From: Prosapia bicincta | Taxonomy: Eukaryota; Arthropoda; Insecta; Hemiptera; Cercopidae | Direction of reading: 5' to 3' | DNA length: 64,000 nt | NCBI GenBank assembly: GCA_036971475.1 | Contig: JBAIZL010000002.1 | Span: forward strand, 16,924,567-16,988,566 | Shown here: in pieces, positions 11,356 through 37,455 of the stretch | Layout of the letters: every line of letters starts with the position of its first letter | How positions within the stretch are numbered: position 1 is the stretch's first letter | Notes under the pieces: model-generated | Seen by the model: the letters and a program-made list of their open reading frames with translations, nothing else | Databases searched by the model: none | What the model was told of the DNA's origin: nothing | Position numbers and translations under genes: made by a program

Positions 11356-12619
11356 TTAATAGTCAAATATGTATTGTGAGGAGGAAAAGTATCAAACCTT
11401 TACTAAAAAAGTCTTTTAAAAGGATTAATTAAATGAAATTTTTTAGTGAAGTACAGGAGGTTTCATATTTTACTCCCTCACATTACACTGTGAAAGGGAA
11501 GGACTTTTTTATAGCACAACAGGCTTTATAGGTTACTTGGTTTAGTTTAACCAACACCCGTTCATGGCACATTCTGGTTAGCGGAGATACCTAGATAAGA
11601 GTAGGTGTTTGCCGTCCATTTTGTCTTTGTGACAGAGAAAGAGCAGGTGAAATCTTCCACTACACCGATCCGGTAGAGATGATTCTGGAGTTAGTCGTAG
11701 CAAGTCAGTAGGCGGAATCGGGCGACCGCTTCCATACATGGTAGGGTTCGGGGCAACAGGCCCTTGGATGTTAGAAGCGCCCATTGAATAATTTGTTTTG
11801 AGATTTATCAAAATTTAAATAAATTAACATATTTATTATCTGATCAGAACTGTTTAGTAAAAATCTTTTTCCTCAGCCATGTTCAATAAATAATGTAACA
11901 TAATCTTCTTCTTAAAACAACTGTCCTACAACATAGCCTAAAACATAAAATCAGCTGTTAAATGAAATCATATGTTATCATTTAATTTATTTCAATTTGA
12001 TGCTAATCGTAGCGTAGTCTGAAGAAAGTTATACTGACGCGAAATTGTATGTTAATTTCCATCCAATAAGTCTTTGTAGGCATCGCTATAAAAGTTTTCA
12101 TTTAAAAAAAAAAGGACTGCTCCTCCGAATCACCACTAAGAATCACTGTCGTCAGTTTTATGAAGAAGATAAATGAAACAACCATCATTTTGCCACATTA
12201 TCCTGAATTATAATACTGCATTACATAAAGTAATATCTGACTCCGTACCATATTATCATGTCTGATTATAGCTCCGTTCTGGTCGTCCTATTAGAAAGTA
12301 TTGTTGAAGTGAAACTCAGAGTTCGCCATCTATCTTTAATTACTCAATGCTTGGATTATTGTTGCAAAGTTCTTGCCTTTATTAGTAAACTTTTGAACAT
12401 TAATTTTGAAACTTTGAAATTTAGATTTCTATAAAGGCAAACTTAGAGTGATTACAAGCTATACAGAAACTCCTAATAGATTGCACTTCCCAGCTAAACT
12501 TTAAAAGGAAAATACTGGCGTAACTTTGCGTGGATTTTAAAATTACACGCCGTTCGTTGTTGAGACAAGAGAGAAATGTAATTTACCGATGATGGAAAGT
12601 ATTATTTAAAGTAATAATA
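11356..12619. other. Non-coding; fragment of MITE family A and an unassigned GC-richer block
   Basis: Positions about 11865-11995 match the middle of the MITE family described at 33360-33823 (blocks AACAACTGT, AAAATCAGCTGTTAAATG and ATCATATGTTATCA). Positions 11575-11775 are GC-richer than their surroundings, with a 77-codon minus ORF of no recognised family, and may be part of another mobile element. I see nothing in the rest except the short repeat at 12333-12420. Confidence 0.5.
12333..12420 (+). repeat. Short dispersed repeat, copy 1 of 2
   Basis: Matches 15399-15495 with the shared blocks ATCTTTAATTACTCA, TGCTTGGATTA, TTGCCTTTATTAGTAAACTT and GAAACTTTGAA. Both copies have the same orientation, about 3.1 kb apart. 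Confidence 0.75.
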
Positions 12620-13300
12620 ACAATGATAAGTTTTATACCTAAAATGTTACAGTTAAAGTTTCATTTTATTCCCGCATTTTCAAGAAAACGGAACTATCTT
12701 ATCTTCTGTTCCCATTTTTTAAAGGCATTATTCATTCGTTCGCATTTTAATTACTTCTTCATCTCCATCCAGATATTTCTTTCTCCTTTTATTGCTTTTT
12801 TCCAACAGATTTAAAAGTTCATTCTTTGGTTTATTAATTGCTTCTTTTTTCAGACTAGTTAGTTTTTCCTCTTAATTTTCTTTTATTCTTGATGTATATT
12901 TTTTACTTCTCAAAATTTTCCATCTTCCGTTATAACTTTGTTTTACCACTAATCGTTTTTCTCTTCTTCCAGAGAGTTTCAGTTTTTTCTCTTGTTCTCT
13001 TACAACCAGATAATATGTTTTAAGGAATAATCTTTATTTGTTCCGTCTTTACAATTTTCATCTTTTTCCCACTTTTCTTCTTAAAAGTATCTTTCGATCC
13101 TCTCTTTGTTTCTCATCTTTTGCTTTCTTAATGTCTTCTGTTTAGTTCCTTCTAATCCTCTAATTGTTTCTCTATTTTTTCACATTCTTAAATATATTTG
13201 AGCTTTCTCCTTCCCAGTACTTTCTGTTTACTTTCTTCCCTTCTTCTACTTGTTTCTTAATTTTTTCATCCTTAATTTTATAATTTTCACTATCTAATTC
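12620..13300. repeat. Pyrimidine-rich low-complexity tract
   Basis: About 680 bp strongly biased to T and C on the plus strand, with degenerate repeats of TTTCTTC/TTCTCTTT type. No gene seen. The short ORF in it is compositional. Confidence 0.7.
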
Positions 13301-13599
13301 CTAAACCTATGTTGGTTTTTCGTAGCTATGTATTCGAAAACATCAACTCATCTCAATCTGATCTAAAGTGAGTTCTTGTTTATTCTTGTTTCAACTGTTC
13401 CTTTCAAGGAGACGAAACACCCAACAGTAACTTGTTTATAGTGTTGCACTATTTAATTTCCATTTAATTTTGTATACTAAAGATTATTTACTATTATTTG
13501 TATTATTTTAGTTTCAAAACTAAGAGTATATTGAGACTATTGTCATGAATAAAATACTCCTTTTAAATATAATTTATCCGTTTTATTTAATAAATATAG

Positions 13600-14210
13600 T
13601 AACATGAAGATAGAAACAGATATAATTAGGATTGAGATAAAGTTCCATTGTAGAATACTGGAATGGTAAGATGAAGATACAAACAAATAGACTTAAGATT
13701 AAGATAAAGTAATAAAGTTAAGATTGGAATAGAGTTGGGATTTTTTACAGAGACAGATGGAGTTTGATATTGAGGTAGAAACTGAAAGAGTAAGGTTTAA
13801 AAACTAGAGTGTGTGTTAAGATTTAGATAGAGGGTTAGAGTTCCACTTCAGGATACTGAGAATGGTAAGATGAAGATACACACAAATAGACGTAGGATAA
13901 AGTTAAGGTAATAGAGTTAAGACTGGAATAGGTTTAAGATTTTTATAGAGACAGATGGAGTTGGGATTAAGGTAGAAACTGAAAAAGTAAGGTTTAAAAA
14001 CGAGAAAGTGTGTTAGAATTAAGATAGAGAGGGGAGGACTTCCACTCTATGATACTGAGGATGGTAAGATGAAGGTACAAACAATTGGACTTAGAATTAA
14101 GATCAGGTAATAGAGTTAGGAATAGAGTTAGGATTTTTTATACAGACAAATGCAGTTGGGATTAAGATAAAAACTGAAAGAGTTAGGATTAAAAACTTCT
14201 TGTATAGAAA
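13600..14210. repeat. Tandem repeat, three units of about 200 bp, purine-rich
   Basis: The block ATGGTAAGATGAAG recurs at about 13663, 13862 and 14060. Each copy is followed by AAACAAATAGAC-like, TAATAGAGTTA, ACAGATGGAGTT and AACTGAAAGAGTAAGG-like blocks in the same order. Divergence between units is moderate. No coding potential. Confidence 0.75.
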
Positions 14211-15997
14211 ACTTGAGAAAATGCTATCACTGATCTATAACTAGAAGATGCTGATTGGATTGAATAAAACAATACACTAGATACTTCACTGTTCGTCGGT
14301 CAAAAGTAGTTCTATTCCAGAGAAGCGATACTGACCACGCAAGCTTTGATTCAAGTACACCACATAATTCTAAATAACATTCATAAATCCTATATGAAAT
14401 CAACTTATCTTTTCAACGTATCAGAGGAAGGAGCTCACTGTACAATCACCTCTTAGTAGCCCCGATGTACGTATATTCGATAGTAAGTTTTGCAATTGTA
14501 GCCCTGCAATCGTAAGCAATCATACCCTATTCTCATAAACTGTAACAGATTGATTTTTACCGTGATCTTACCTACTGTGATCTATTCACAAACGATGATA
14601 GCTCATTTTTATCCTCGGCCCAACACAGGCAAATATTTCCCTTACCTCACATCTGTTTGTATTAAATACTCCCACATCCAAATATTCTGCCGTATCCTAC
14701 TTCATAGTATTGCTTGTGCTATAAAATGTTTAGTCTCCGTAGAAAACTTAGCTTTCACAAGGTATGTGCATCAAAAGCAATATTAATGGTAAAATTTAAT
14801 ATTTACAAAACTATTTCCGCAGACATATTTCCACGTCTCGTATTTACTGAATAAAGGTCCTGCATGGACAGTGTAATATATAAATAATTATTCTAAATGT
14901 AGATTTTACAGGCGGTGAAAGTTCTTCCTAGTGGTTTCTTCAGGTGTTACAACACGATAATGTAAGTCCTGACAATAGTTACAAATCTGTACCATGAAAG
15001 TGGACGAAATTTTCCCGAGAGAATAATACGACGAAACACGGGGACTATGAGAGATAATCAAAATATATTTGGCCCATCCACCTGAAATTATGAAAGTCTA
15101 AGGCGGCTGTTTAGGCTTTTAAAGAGCAACAAGTGTTACCTCTTGGAGAAGGAGAAAGCTACACCATAACCAAACGCTGGCTTGTTCAACAATACTGTGC
15201 TCTTAGACGATTGTTTATGTTTAGGTTCAGAAATCTAGATATTGAGCTCTGAAAAAATCGAAATGTGGTATAAAGTTTCTCATCGAAAATTGGAAATTTT
15301 CAACAATAAAACGCCTAATTTAAAAAAGAATTATAAAACTCCAGCTGTTATCTAACTAAAAGCATTCTTCAACGCAACGCGTCACAACGCTTGACTTTGT
15401 CATTTATCTTTAATTACTCAGTGCTTGGATTACTGTAGCAAAATTTCTTGCCTTTATTAGTAAACTTCTAAACAATAATTTGGAAACTTTGAACTGATCA
15501 CAGACAGCTGATTCCAGTACAAGAACAAAGGGTTTAAAAAAACGTTAAAGCCGATTAAACAATAAAGAAAACTTTACGTATTTTCATAATTTATGTATCT
15601 GACTTTTACTAATACTTATTTTCTTCCATTGGAAGCAAGAATTAAAACTTTGCATAATAAACCTGTGAGATTCTAGTTAGCAAAGTAGTTAGACACAAAA
15701 CTCGATGCAAAGTATCTTCTATCGACATTAACTTCTGTTGTAATTTCCAGTAACTAACAAATGGATTCTTGAACACAAACGATCAATAATGCATCATTGC
15801 GTGTTTCAGCTCTCTCTCAAATGCAGTGATTTTTATGGAGATGTAACGAAATTGCCGTTGATGATCGCAACAACGATGGTTACTGTAATTAGTAATGAAG
15901 TCAACGACAATGATGGTATTAAGGATGATACTCGTATAATGAACTATAGTGGTAGCTTTGATGATGAAGACGAAAATGAAATGATTATAGTCCAGAA
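14211..15997. other. Non-coding, mostly unassigned
   Basis: Contains the second copy of the short repeat (15399-15495). A plus-strand frame at 15789-16085 runs into the minisatellite and includes an acidic stretch (SGSFDDEDENEM), but it has no recognisable domain. Confidence 0.45.
15399..15495 (+). repeat. Short dispersed repeat, copy 2 of 2
   Basis: See 12333-12420. The flanks differ, so this is a dispersed rather than a tandem relationship. Confidence 0.75.
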
Positions 15998-17090
15998 GCT
16001 GAATGTTGTGCAGCATCAGAGGTTGAATGTTGTGCAGAATCAGAGGTTGCATGTTGTACAGCAACAAAGACTGAATGTTGCGTAGCATCAGAGGCTGCAT
16101 GTTGTACACCATCAGATGTTGCATGTTGTGCAGCATCAGAGGTTGCATGTTGTGCAGCATCAGATGTTGCATGTTGTGCAGCATCAGAGGTTGCATGTTG
16201 TGCAGCAACAAAGACTGAATGTTGCGCAGCATCAGAGGTTGAATGTTGTGCAGAATCAGAGGTTGCATGTTGTGCAGCATCAGATGTTGCATGTTGTGCA
16301 GCATCAGAGGTTGCATGTTGTGCAGCAACAAAGACTGAATGTTGTGCAGTATCAGAGGTTGAATGTTGTGCAGAATCAGAGGTTGCATGTTGTACAGCAA
16401 CAAAGACTGAATGTTGCGTAGCATCAGAGGCTGCATGTTGTACACCATCAGATGTTGCATGTTGTGCAGCATCAGAGGTTGCATGTTGTGCAGCATCAGA
16501 TGTTGCATGTTGTGCAGCATCAGAGGTTGCATGTTGTGCAGCAACAAAGACTGAATGTTGCGCAGCATCAGAGGTTGAATGTTGTGCAGAATCAGAGGTT
16601 GCATGTTGTGCAGCATCAGATGTTGCATGTTGTGCAGCATCAGAGGTTGCATGTTGTGCAGCAACAAAGACTGAATGTTGTGCAGTATCAGAGGTTGAAT
16701 GTTGTGCAGAATCAGAGGTTGCATGTTGTGCAGCATCAGATGTTGCATGTTGTGCAGCATCAGAGGTTGCATGTTGTGCAGCAACAAAGACTGAATGTTG
16801 CGCAGCATCAGAGGTTGAATGTTGTGCAGAATCAGAGGTTGCATGTTGTCCAGCATCAGATGTTGCATGTTGTGCAGCATCAGAGGTTGCATGTTGTGCA
16901 GCAACAAAGACTGAATGTTGTGCAGTATCAGAGGTTGAATGTTGTGCAGAATCAGAGGTTGCATGTTGTGCAGCATCAGATGTTGCATGTTGTGCAGCAT
17001 CAGAGGTTGCATGTTGTGCAGCAACAAAGACTGAATGTTGCGCAGCATCAGAGGTGGCATTTTGTGCAGCAACAAAGGTTGAATGTTGTG
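15998..17090. repeat. 24-bp minisatellite with 120/240-bp higher-order repeat
   Basis: About 45 copies of a 24-bp unit such as TGTTGCATGTTGTGCAGCAT plus CAGA. Four or five monomer variants (GGTTGC, GACTGA, GGTTGA and TGTTGC starts; CAGCAACAAA, CAGAATCAGA and CAGTATCAGA ends) are ordered into 5-monomer blocks of 120 bp that alternate in a 240-bp pattern. The unit lacks stops in several frames on both strands. That gives minus-strand ORFs of 450 codons (15783-17135, octamer like LHNMQPLM) and 376 codons (15985-17115, octamer like HATSDAAQ), and a plus-strand ORF of 218 codons. It lies 0.9 kb beyond the dpr stop codon on the gene's 3' side. I consider the ORFs incidental. Confidence 0.92.
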
Positions 17091-18011
17091 AGAAAACCTG
17101 TGAGTTAAATAACACAACTTTACACTTATAAACAAATCAAGCTTCGAACATCAAAACACACTTTAAATTAAATAATCACACTTCCCATCCTTTTCATTCA
17201 ATATTCGCTTAAATATTTATATGTCTAAGCAATCATTGCTGGTGGAGAAGCAAACATTGTGTTTAGTAACAATCACTTTAAACACAATCTGTCTTCAACA
17301 ATTGATCTGTATCTCGTAAAGCTAAGCTTTAACACTAAAGCAGCGTAATCATTTCTTATGTTTGTACGCCTCTGTTCGATAAATCGATGATTAAAAATAT
17401 TCATTGCTTACCGAGATGGTTTAAGCTTCGATCAACTAATAGAATGTATTGGAATCACTGTAACAATAGGCTGATTTGCGAGAAAATATCACAACAAGAT
17501 TGGATTTCCAGAAAAAAACGAGAGTAATGTGAAAAGAAAACAAAATTAAAAGTCTTGTTGGGCTGAAATAAAAAATCAAAATCATACTAAGATGTTGAAA
17601 TAACGCGTTCTTATTCGTCAAAAATGAATAAATTGTTTCTATTGAACACGCACTGTTGCTATATGTTTAAAAATAGATTGATGTCCACAGTTTATCTGCC
17701 TAAGGCTTGTTTCTATAAAGAAAACGAAGGTAAAATTTGTATCATTTTTTTTATTTATTACTTCTTCATACAACTTTTCCTATATCTTTTATTATAAAAC
17801 AACTAACCATTAGCTTTATTATAATCAACATAAATATATACTGTATACTATAGACTATGATATAACTCACATTCTGTCACTTCACTTTTGGAAATATTAT
17901 TAACGGAAGAAATTATTCAACATATTTGTTTACTTTTCAAAATTTGTACAAAATTTACAACCATTATTTTCACAGATAATTTGAGAGTGTCTTTAATTAA
18001 TTCACTGGCAG
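17091..18011 (-). other. Probable dpr 3' UTR and downstream sequence
   Basis: No ORF of interest. On the minus strand an overlapping AATAAATAAA lies at 17750-17759, about 250 nt after the dpr stop. It is a candidate polyadenylation signal, though in such AT-rich DNA it may be chance. Confidence 0.35.
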
Positions 18012-33148
<15,137 letters not shown>

Positions 33149-33359
33149 CTGCAACAGAAACATTTGTTTTAAACACGATCTACATGTACAACCACTGTGT
33201 ACTTAATGTAGATACAACGAATAATATGTAACAGGTATTAATTTCGAAGAGCTAGTGCTTCTACGTCACAGATATCTGTAGGCCTGCGTTACTAAGGGGA
33301 CTTATCTTGCCACCATTGTAGCAAACTATGGAATAACAAGTAATATAAATACACTAATT
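33149..33359. other. dpr upstream intron, unassigned
   Basis: Non-coding sequence leading from the exon into MITE copy 4. Confidence 0.5.
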
Positions 33360-33823
33360 TCAAAGTCAATTCCTACTTGGGTCAACAGAAAAACGTTATA
33401 ATTAAATATTACATTTTTTTTTTTTTTTATTAAATAATTACAAATAATATAAATAAAGTAACAACCTATGAGTTAAAACAGCTGTTCTACCTATACCAAC
33501 CTATATGTTCAACCTATAACATAATATCAGAGGCCTTATGAAATCATGTGGTATCACCATATTTTGAGCCAAATATGCAGAATTGGTATATTGCATAACT
33601 TGCCCTTTTGTGAAATGCTTTTCTCCCATATAAAACTAAAATGAATTCATTATTAGATTCAATCCATTAATAACTGAAAAAAATGTATAAACACCAACTT
33701 GCAGTCACTACATGTTTTAGAAAATGTGTTTGAAATTGTGTGAATTAATAAAAAGTATTTTATTAACCATTAAAATTTTGAACAAGATATGAGTGTAAAC
33801 AAACAGAAAAATTTGAAAAAACT
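33360..33823 (+). mobile_element. MITE family A, copy 4 (nearly full length)
   Basis: Starts CAAAGTCAATTCCTACTTGG then GTCAAC. It includes AACAACCTATGAGTTAAAAC, AGCTGTTCTACC, ATCATGTGGTATCA, TTGCATAACTTGCCCTTTTG, AGTCACTACATGTTTTA and AAAAGTATTTTATTAACC, and ends near AATTTGAAAAAAC. Length is about 465 bp. Confidence 0.8.
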
Positions 33824-34815
33824 TTCAAGGACCTAATAACTTTGGGTCCATAAGTGGGGATTTTAAAGAACAGAATTTTAAAGAAGGAAGGTGTTTGGTT
33901 AGATCATTTTAAAATCAACGCGTTTTTAAACTTATATTTAAAAATATAAATGTGAATATTAATTTTGTTTTATTATTCACGAAAAAATTGTTTATCACTT
34001 GGAGAACTTCCATTATGAACGTTTTTCTGCATTTTTAAATTTTGAAAATAATTATCCCTGTATGTTCCATATGTCATTAATTTGGGTTGTTAGGTGACCT
34101 GGTAAATTGTTGGCATGAGTTGGTGACAGCGTTTTAATCTGATTAATGGTAAACTTTAAACGTATTGGTTTCTGGGCATGAAGAGGGTTACGTCAAAGAA
34201 CACGGAACGTGGCCAAAGGGAAGTAAAGTTGCTTCAATGATCTAATTAATTAACTTATAAAACAATTTAACTTTAAGAAAATGTTTCATCAAAAACGTTG
34301 ATACAACTTCCAATAAAATATATTGTGATGACCTCTTTAACTAGTATATTTAATTAAACTTGGAGGAAAAACTTATTGCTAGTTTAAAATAGATCTTTTC
34401 ACTCCTTCAGTTTCTTGTTTTGGTTTATATTTAGAGTTAATATTGCCTTTATTCCTGATTTACTTTTAAACGTAAGCAAACCATACAGCTAAATTAATTA
34501 CATTTTACAGTTTTTATTATCTTTCCTTGGCGTTTTTATATGTTTTCGTTATTTGTTTTTCGGTTTTGATAGGATCCACTTCTAGCCGTTAAACATTCAT
34601 GTTGTTTGAATCTTCGTTGTTGACTTTCTCTTGATAATTTTACAGAAGTATTTTAAGCGTTTCTAATGAGTTCCATTTTTTTAATATGACCTACACGTTT
34701 TCGGGGTTACCCTTTTTGATCAAAACGCTTCATTCGCCTCTCTTCACTCTTAGCGCCAGATAGCAAAATCTAATTTCATTTCCTGGTATTAGTTCACACT
34801 CTCTTTATATACATC

Positions 34816-34816
<1 letters not shown>
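33824..34816. other. Unassigned intronic or upstream sequence
   Basis: No gene, RNA or repeat recognised. Confidence 0.45.

Positions 34817-34878
<62 letters not shown>
34817..34878. repeat. (GT)n(TA)n microsatellite
   Basis: About 15 bp of GT followed by about 46 bp of TA, abutting the palindrome at 34879. Confidence 0.95.
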
Positions 34879-34882
<4 letters not shown>

Positions 34883-34995
34883 GATTAAATAATATACACT
34901 AATTACAGGAATAATTTATTGAATAATACACTCAATAAATGAGTGTATTATTCAATAAATTATTCCTGTAATTAGTGTATACTATTTAATCTTGA
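34879..34995. repeat. Near-perfect 117-bp palindrome
   Basis: Arms of 56 bp around an ATAAA spacer at 34935-34939. The arms read from TTCAAGATTAAATAATATAC to GAATAATACACTCA, against the complement. No hammerhead-like core. It is flanked by a TA microsatellite. Confidence 0.9.
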
Positions 34996-35015
34996 AAATA
35001 ATTCTAACAGGAAAA

Positions 35016-35027
35016 CCTATGTTGTTT

Positions 35028-35087
<60 letters not shown>

Positions 35088-35100
35088 AAACAACATAGGT
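35016..35100. repeat. (TA)n bracketed by inverted CCTATGTTGTTTTAAA
   Basis: The 16-mer CCTATGTTGTTTTAAA at 35016 and its complement at 35085-35100 enclose about 54 bp of TA. The right-hand 16-mer is the 3' terminus of Penelope-like copy A. The left-hand one looks like a minimal terminus of another copy. Confidence 0.85.
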
Positions 35101-36342
35101 TATTCAAATACAAAAATATTTATTAATTTATATTCAAAGCTTTTTGTTGGTAATCATCAGGAATGAAAATTACAATAATGCAAGCTATAGGCCTAAAACA
35201 TCTGTTAAATTAGAAATAGAATTGTTGCTAAATTTATACAAATTGCCAAATTTATTTTGTTGCTGTAACATTATAGACATTGAATATAGTATCAAATTTA
35301 GAATGTATTTGTATTTGTTCTTTTATTAATTTGTTATTATTATTGTATTTATATATTTCGAATGCTTCATGTATATTCATTCTTAATCCCTTATTAATTT
35401 CTTTTATAAGTTTCATATTTTCAATATTTGGAAATGGGTGCTTATTATTAATACAATGTTTTGAAAAATTTGATTTATATATTTCTGGATTAATATAGGC
35501 ATTCAAATGTTCTTTATATCTTTCTTATATTTTTCTTGGTTTGACCTATATAGCTTTTATTACAGTTTTCACATTCTAATTTATAAACACCACCTTTTCA
35601 TGCATATCAATTATTTTATTATTGTTATTTATAATGTTTATTATTTTGTTATTAGTTTTGTATACAATTTTGATATTTGCATTTTTAAATAATTTGGTGA
35701 TATTTTTTATTTCATGGCCTACAAATAAAAATGAAGTCCATATTTTATTATTATTACTATTGTAAATTAGGTTATTATTTTGTTTATTAAAAATATTATA
35801 ATTAAGTTTTTCAACAGTTTTCTTTTTATAACCGTTTTCTAATGCAATTTGATAAATTATGTTTTTTCTCTTATTTTATTTTCTTCATTCATGGGTATTT
35901 TATGCATTCTATATAATACGTTATATAAAGCAGCCATTGTTTGATTATATGGATAATTAGAATTATTTGGTATAATTTGGTTTGTTAAAGTTGGTTTACG
36001 GTATATCATATATTCAAAATTTTCATTTTGTCTTATTATTGTTAAATCTAGAAATTTTATTTTATTTTTTGTTTCAGTTTCATAAGTAAATTTGATTTTA
36101 TTATTAATTTTATTTATTTTATCCAAAATATTTGTTAAATTTATATTATTATTGTTTGATATATACATTCCATCATCTACATAGCGAACCCAGTAACCAT
36201 TTTTATCATATATTTTTATAATTTCATTTATTTTATTATCTAATTGTTGTAAAAATATTTCAGATTATATATTTGATAATGGCGAGCCCATAGCAAGACC
36301 ATCTTCTTGTTTATAAATATTGTCATTGTATAGGCCATGAAA
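35085..36342 (-). mobile_element. Penelope-like retroelement copy A (degenerate)
   Basis: On the minus strand, in order: reverse-transcriptase motif GLAMGSPLSN (about 36295), YVDDG catalytic box (about 36185), NKIKFLDLTI, YMIYRKPT, SNYPYNQTMAALYNVLYR, then a linker with WTSFLFVGHEIKNITKLF. A GIY-YIG-type endonuclease follows (ECENCNKSYIGQTKK, NPEIYKSNFSKHCINNKH), with a stop at 35252-35254. RT plus C-terminal GIY-YIG is diagnostic of endonuclease-bearing Penelope-like elements. There is a stop right after SPLSNI, and a small deletion after GQTKKN shifts the frame. The N-terminal part of RT is missing. The 3' UTR ends ACCTATGTTGTTTTAAA next to (TA)n. Confidence 0.9.
35252..36342 (-). pseudogene. 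Penelope-like RT and GIY-YIG polyprotein remnant, copy A
   Basis: The longest open pieces are 36168-35857 (from MYISNNNN just after the YVDDG box to the RT thumb) and 35506-35252 (from MNAYINPEIY to the C terminus VYNVTATK). The reading frame between them is broken. The protein is very Asn/Lys-rich, matching AT-driven codon use. Both known activities would be dead because the frame is interrupted before YVDDG and within the endonuclease. Confidence 0.88.
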
Positions 36343-36676
36343 TAAAAAATATCACCAAATTATTTAAAAATACAAATATCAAAATTGCATACAAAACTAA
36401 TAACAAAATAATAAACATAATAAATAACAACAATAAAACAAATAAATTTCCATGAAAAAGGTGGTGTTAATAAATTAGAATGCAAAAATTGTAATAAAGC
36501 TTATATAGGTCAAACCAAGAAAAAATTAAAAGAAAGATATAAAGAACATTTGAATGCCTATATTAATCCAGAAATATATAAATCACATTTCACAAATCAT
36601 TGTATTAATAATAAGCACCAATTTCCAAATATTGAAAATATGAAACTTATAAAAGAAATTAATAAGGGATTAAAAA

Positions 36677-36679
<3 letters not shown>

Positions 36680-36738
<59 letters not shown>
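36680..36738. repeat. (TA)n microsatellite inside the GIY-YIG frame of copy B
   Basis: About 59 bp of TA between the codons for KMNI and EVFEIYK, where copy A has only HEA. It expanded after, or during, insertion. Confidence 0.95.
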
Positions 36739-36742
<4 letters not shown>

Positions 36743-36943
36743 GTATTCGAAATATATAAACACAATAATAATAACAAATTAATAAAAGAACAAGTACAAA
36801 TACATTCTAAATTCGATACTATATTCAATGTCTATAATGTTACAGCAACAAAATAAATTTGGCAATTTGTATAAATTTAGCATTAATTCTATTTCTAATT
36901 TAACATATGTTTTAGGTCTATAGCTTACATTATTGTAATTTTC

Positions 36944-36988
36944 ATTTCTGATGATGTTAGTACTGTTTACCAACGAAAAGCTTTGAAT
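36944..36988 (+). ncRNA. Hammerhead-ribozyme-like motif in Penelope-like copy B
   Basis: Core CTGATGA at 36948-36954 and GAAA at 36975-36978. Helix I pairs ATTT (36944-36947) with GAAT (36985-36988), including one G-U. Helix II pairs GTTAGTA (36956-36962) with TACCAAC (36968-36974), with one A-C mismatch. Helix III is two pairs or fewer around AGCT, with U at the cleavage position 36984. One unpaired U (36955) separates the core from helix II. Copy A has the same site on the minus strand (35161-35135) with a perfect helix I (ATTC/GAAT), but the 5' half of helix II is lost and GAAA has become AAAA. Hammerhead motifs are known in Penelope-like elements; activity here is unproven. Confidence 0.6.
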
Positions 36989-37029
36989 ATAAATTAATAA
37001 ATATTCTTGTATTTGAATAATCTATGTTG

Positions 37030-37035
<6 letters not shown>

Positions 37036-37062
<27 letters not shown>
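37036..37062. repeat. (TA)n microsatellite at the 3' end of Penelope-like copy B
   Basis: About 27 bp of TA immediately after the element terminus, mirroring the TA array at the end of copy A. Confidence 0.9.
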
Positions 37063-37066
<4 letters not shown>

Positions 37067-37455
37067 TGTTCAAATTTTCAATAGGTAATGAAATACATTT
37101 TATTCATCCACTCAAATTCAAATATATTTTTTAAAAACTGTAGTGATGGTTATACAGTTTTTTTCAAATAATATATTAATTAATTAAATTTAATAATGAA
37201 TTAATTTTAGTTTTAGAGAAAAAGGTTTCATAAAAGGTGCAAGGTATGCAATATAGTTATTTCGTCCCTTCTGGCTCTAAATAAGTTATTTCATAAAACA
37301 TATGGTTTCATGAAACGGCTGATGTTATGGGTTACGTGGTAGAACAACTGTTTTAACTTATAGGTAATGTTACTTTAATTATAATAATTGTAATTATTTA
37401 ATATAAAGTAACTGAAATTTTCCCTTGTTAACCAAGTAGGAGTTGCCTTTAAAAA
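37063..37455 (-). mobile_element. MITE family A, copy 5
   Basis: Reverse orientation: TTCAAATTTTCAATAGG, TTTATTCATCCACTCAAATT, GCAATATAGTTATTTCGTCC, ATAAAACATATGGTTTCATG and GTAGAACAACTGTTTTAAC. It ends AACCAAGTAGGAGTTGCCTT. It abuts the TA array, so its left terminus is lost. Confidence 0.78.

Larger units (their letters stand above)
36333..37036 (+). mobile_element. Penelope-like retroelement copy B, inverted against copy A
   Basis: The plus-strand copy begins at GGCCATGAAATAAAAAATAT (linker GHEIKNITKLF) and runs through HEKGGVNKLECKNCNKAYIG, QTKKKLKERYKEHLNAY and NPEIYKSHFTNHCINN to VYNVTATK and a stop at about 36856. The 3' UTR follows, with a hammerhead-like motif and the terminus CTATGTTGTTTTAA beside (TA)n at 37036. 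Relative to copy A it is 5' truncated and abuts it head to head at a shared GGCC (36333-36336). One extra base before HEKGG shifts the frame, and a TA array has expanded inside the coding sequence. Copies A and B form inverted arms of about 640-700 bp. Confidence 0.9.

Noticed and set aside
15998..17090. CRISPR-like array
   Set aside because: The repeats are contiguous 24-bp monomers without unique spacers, in animal DNA.
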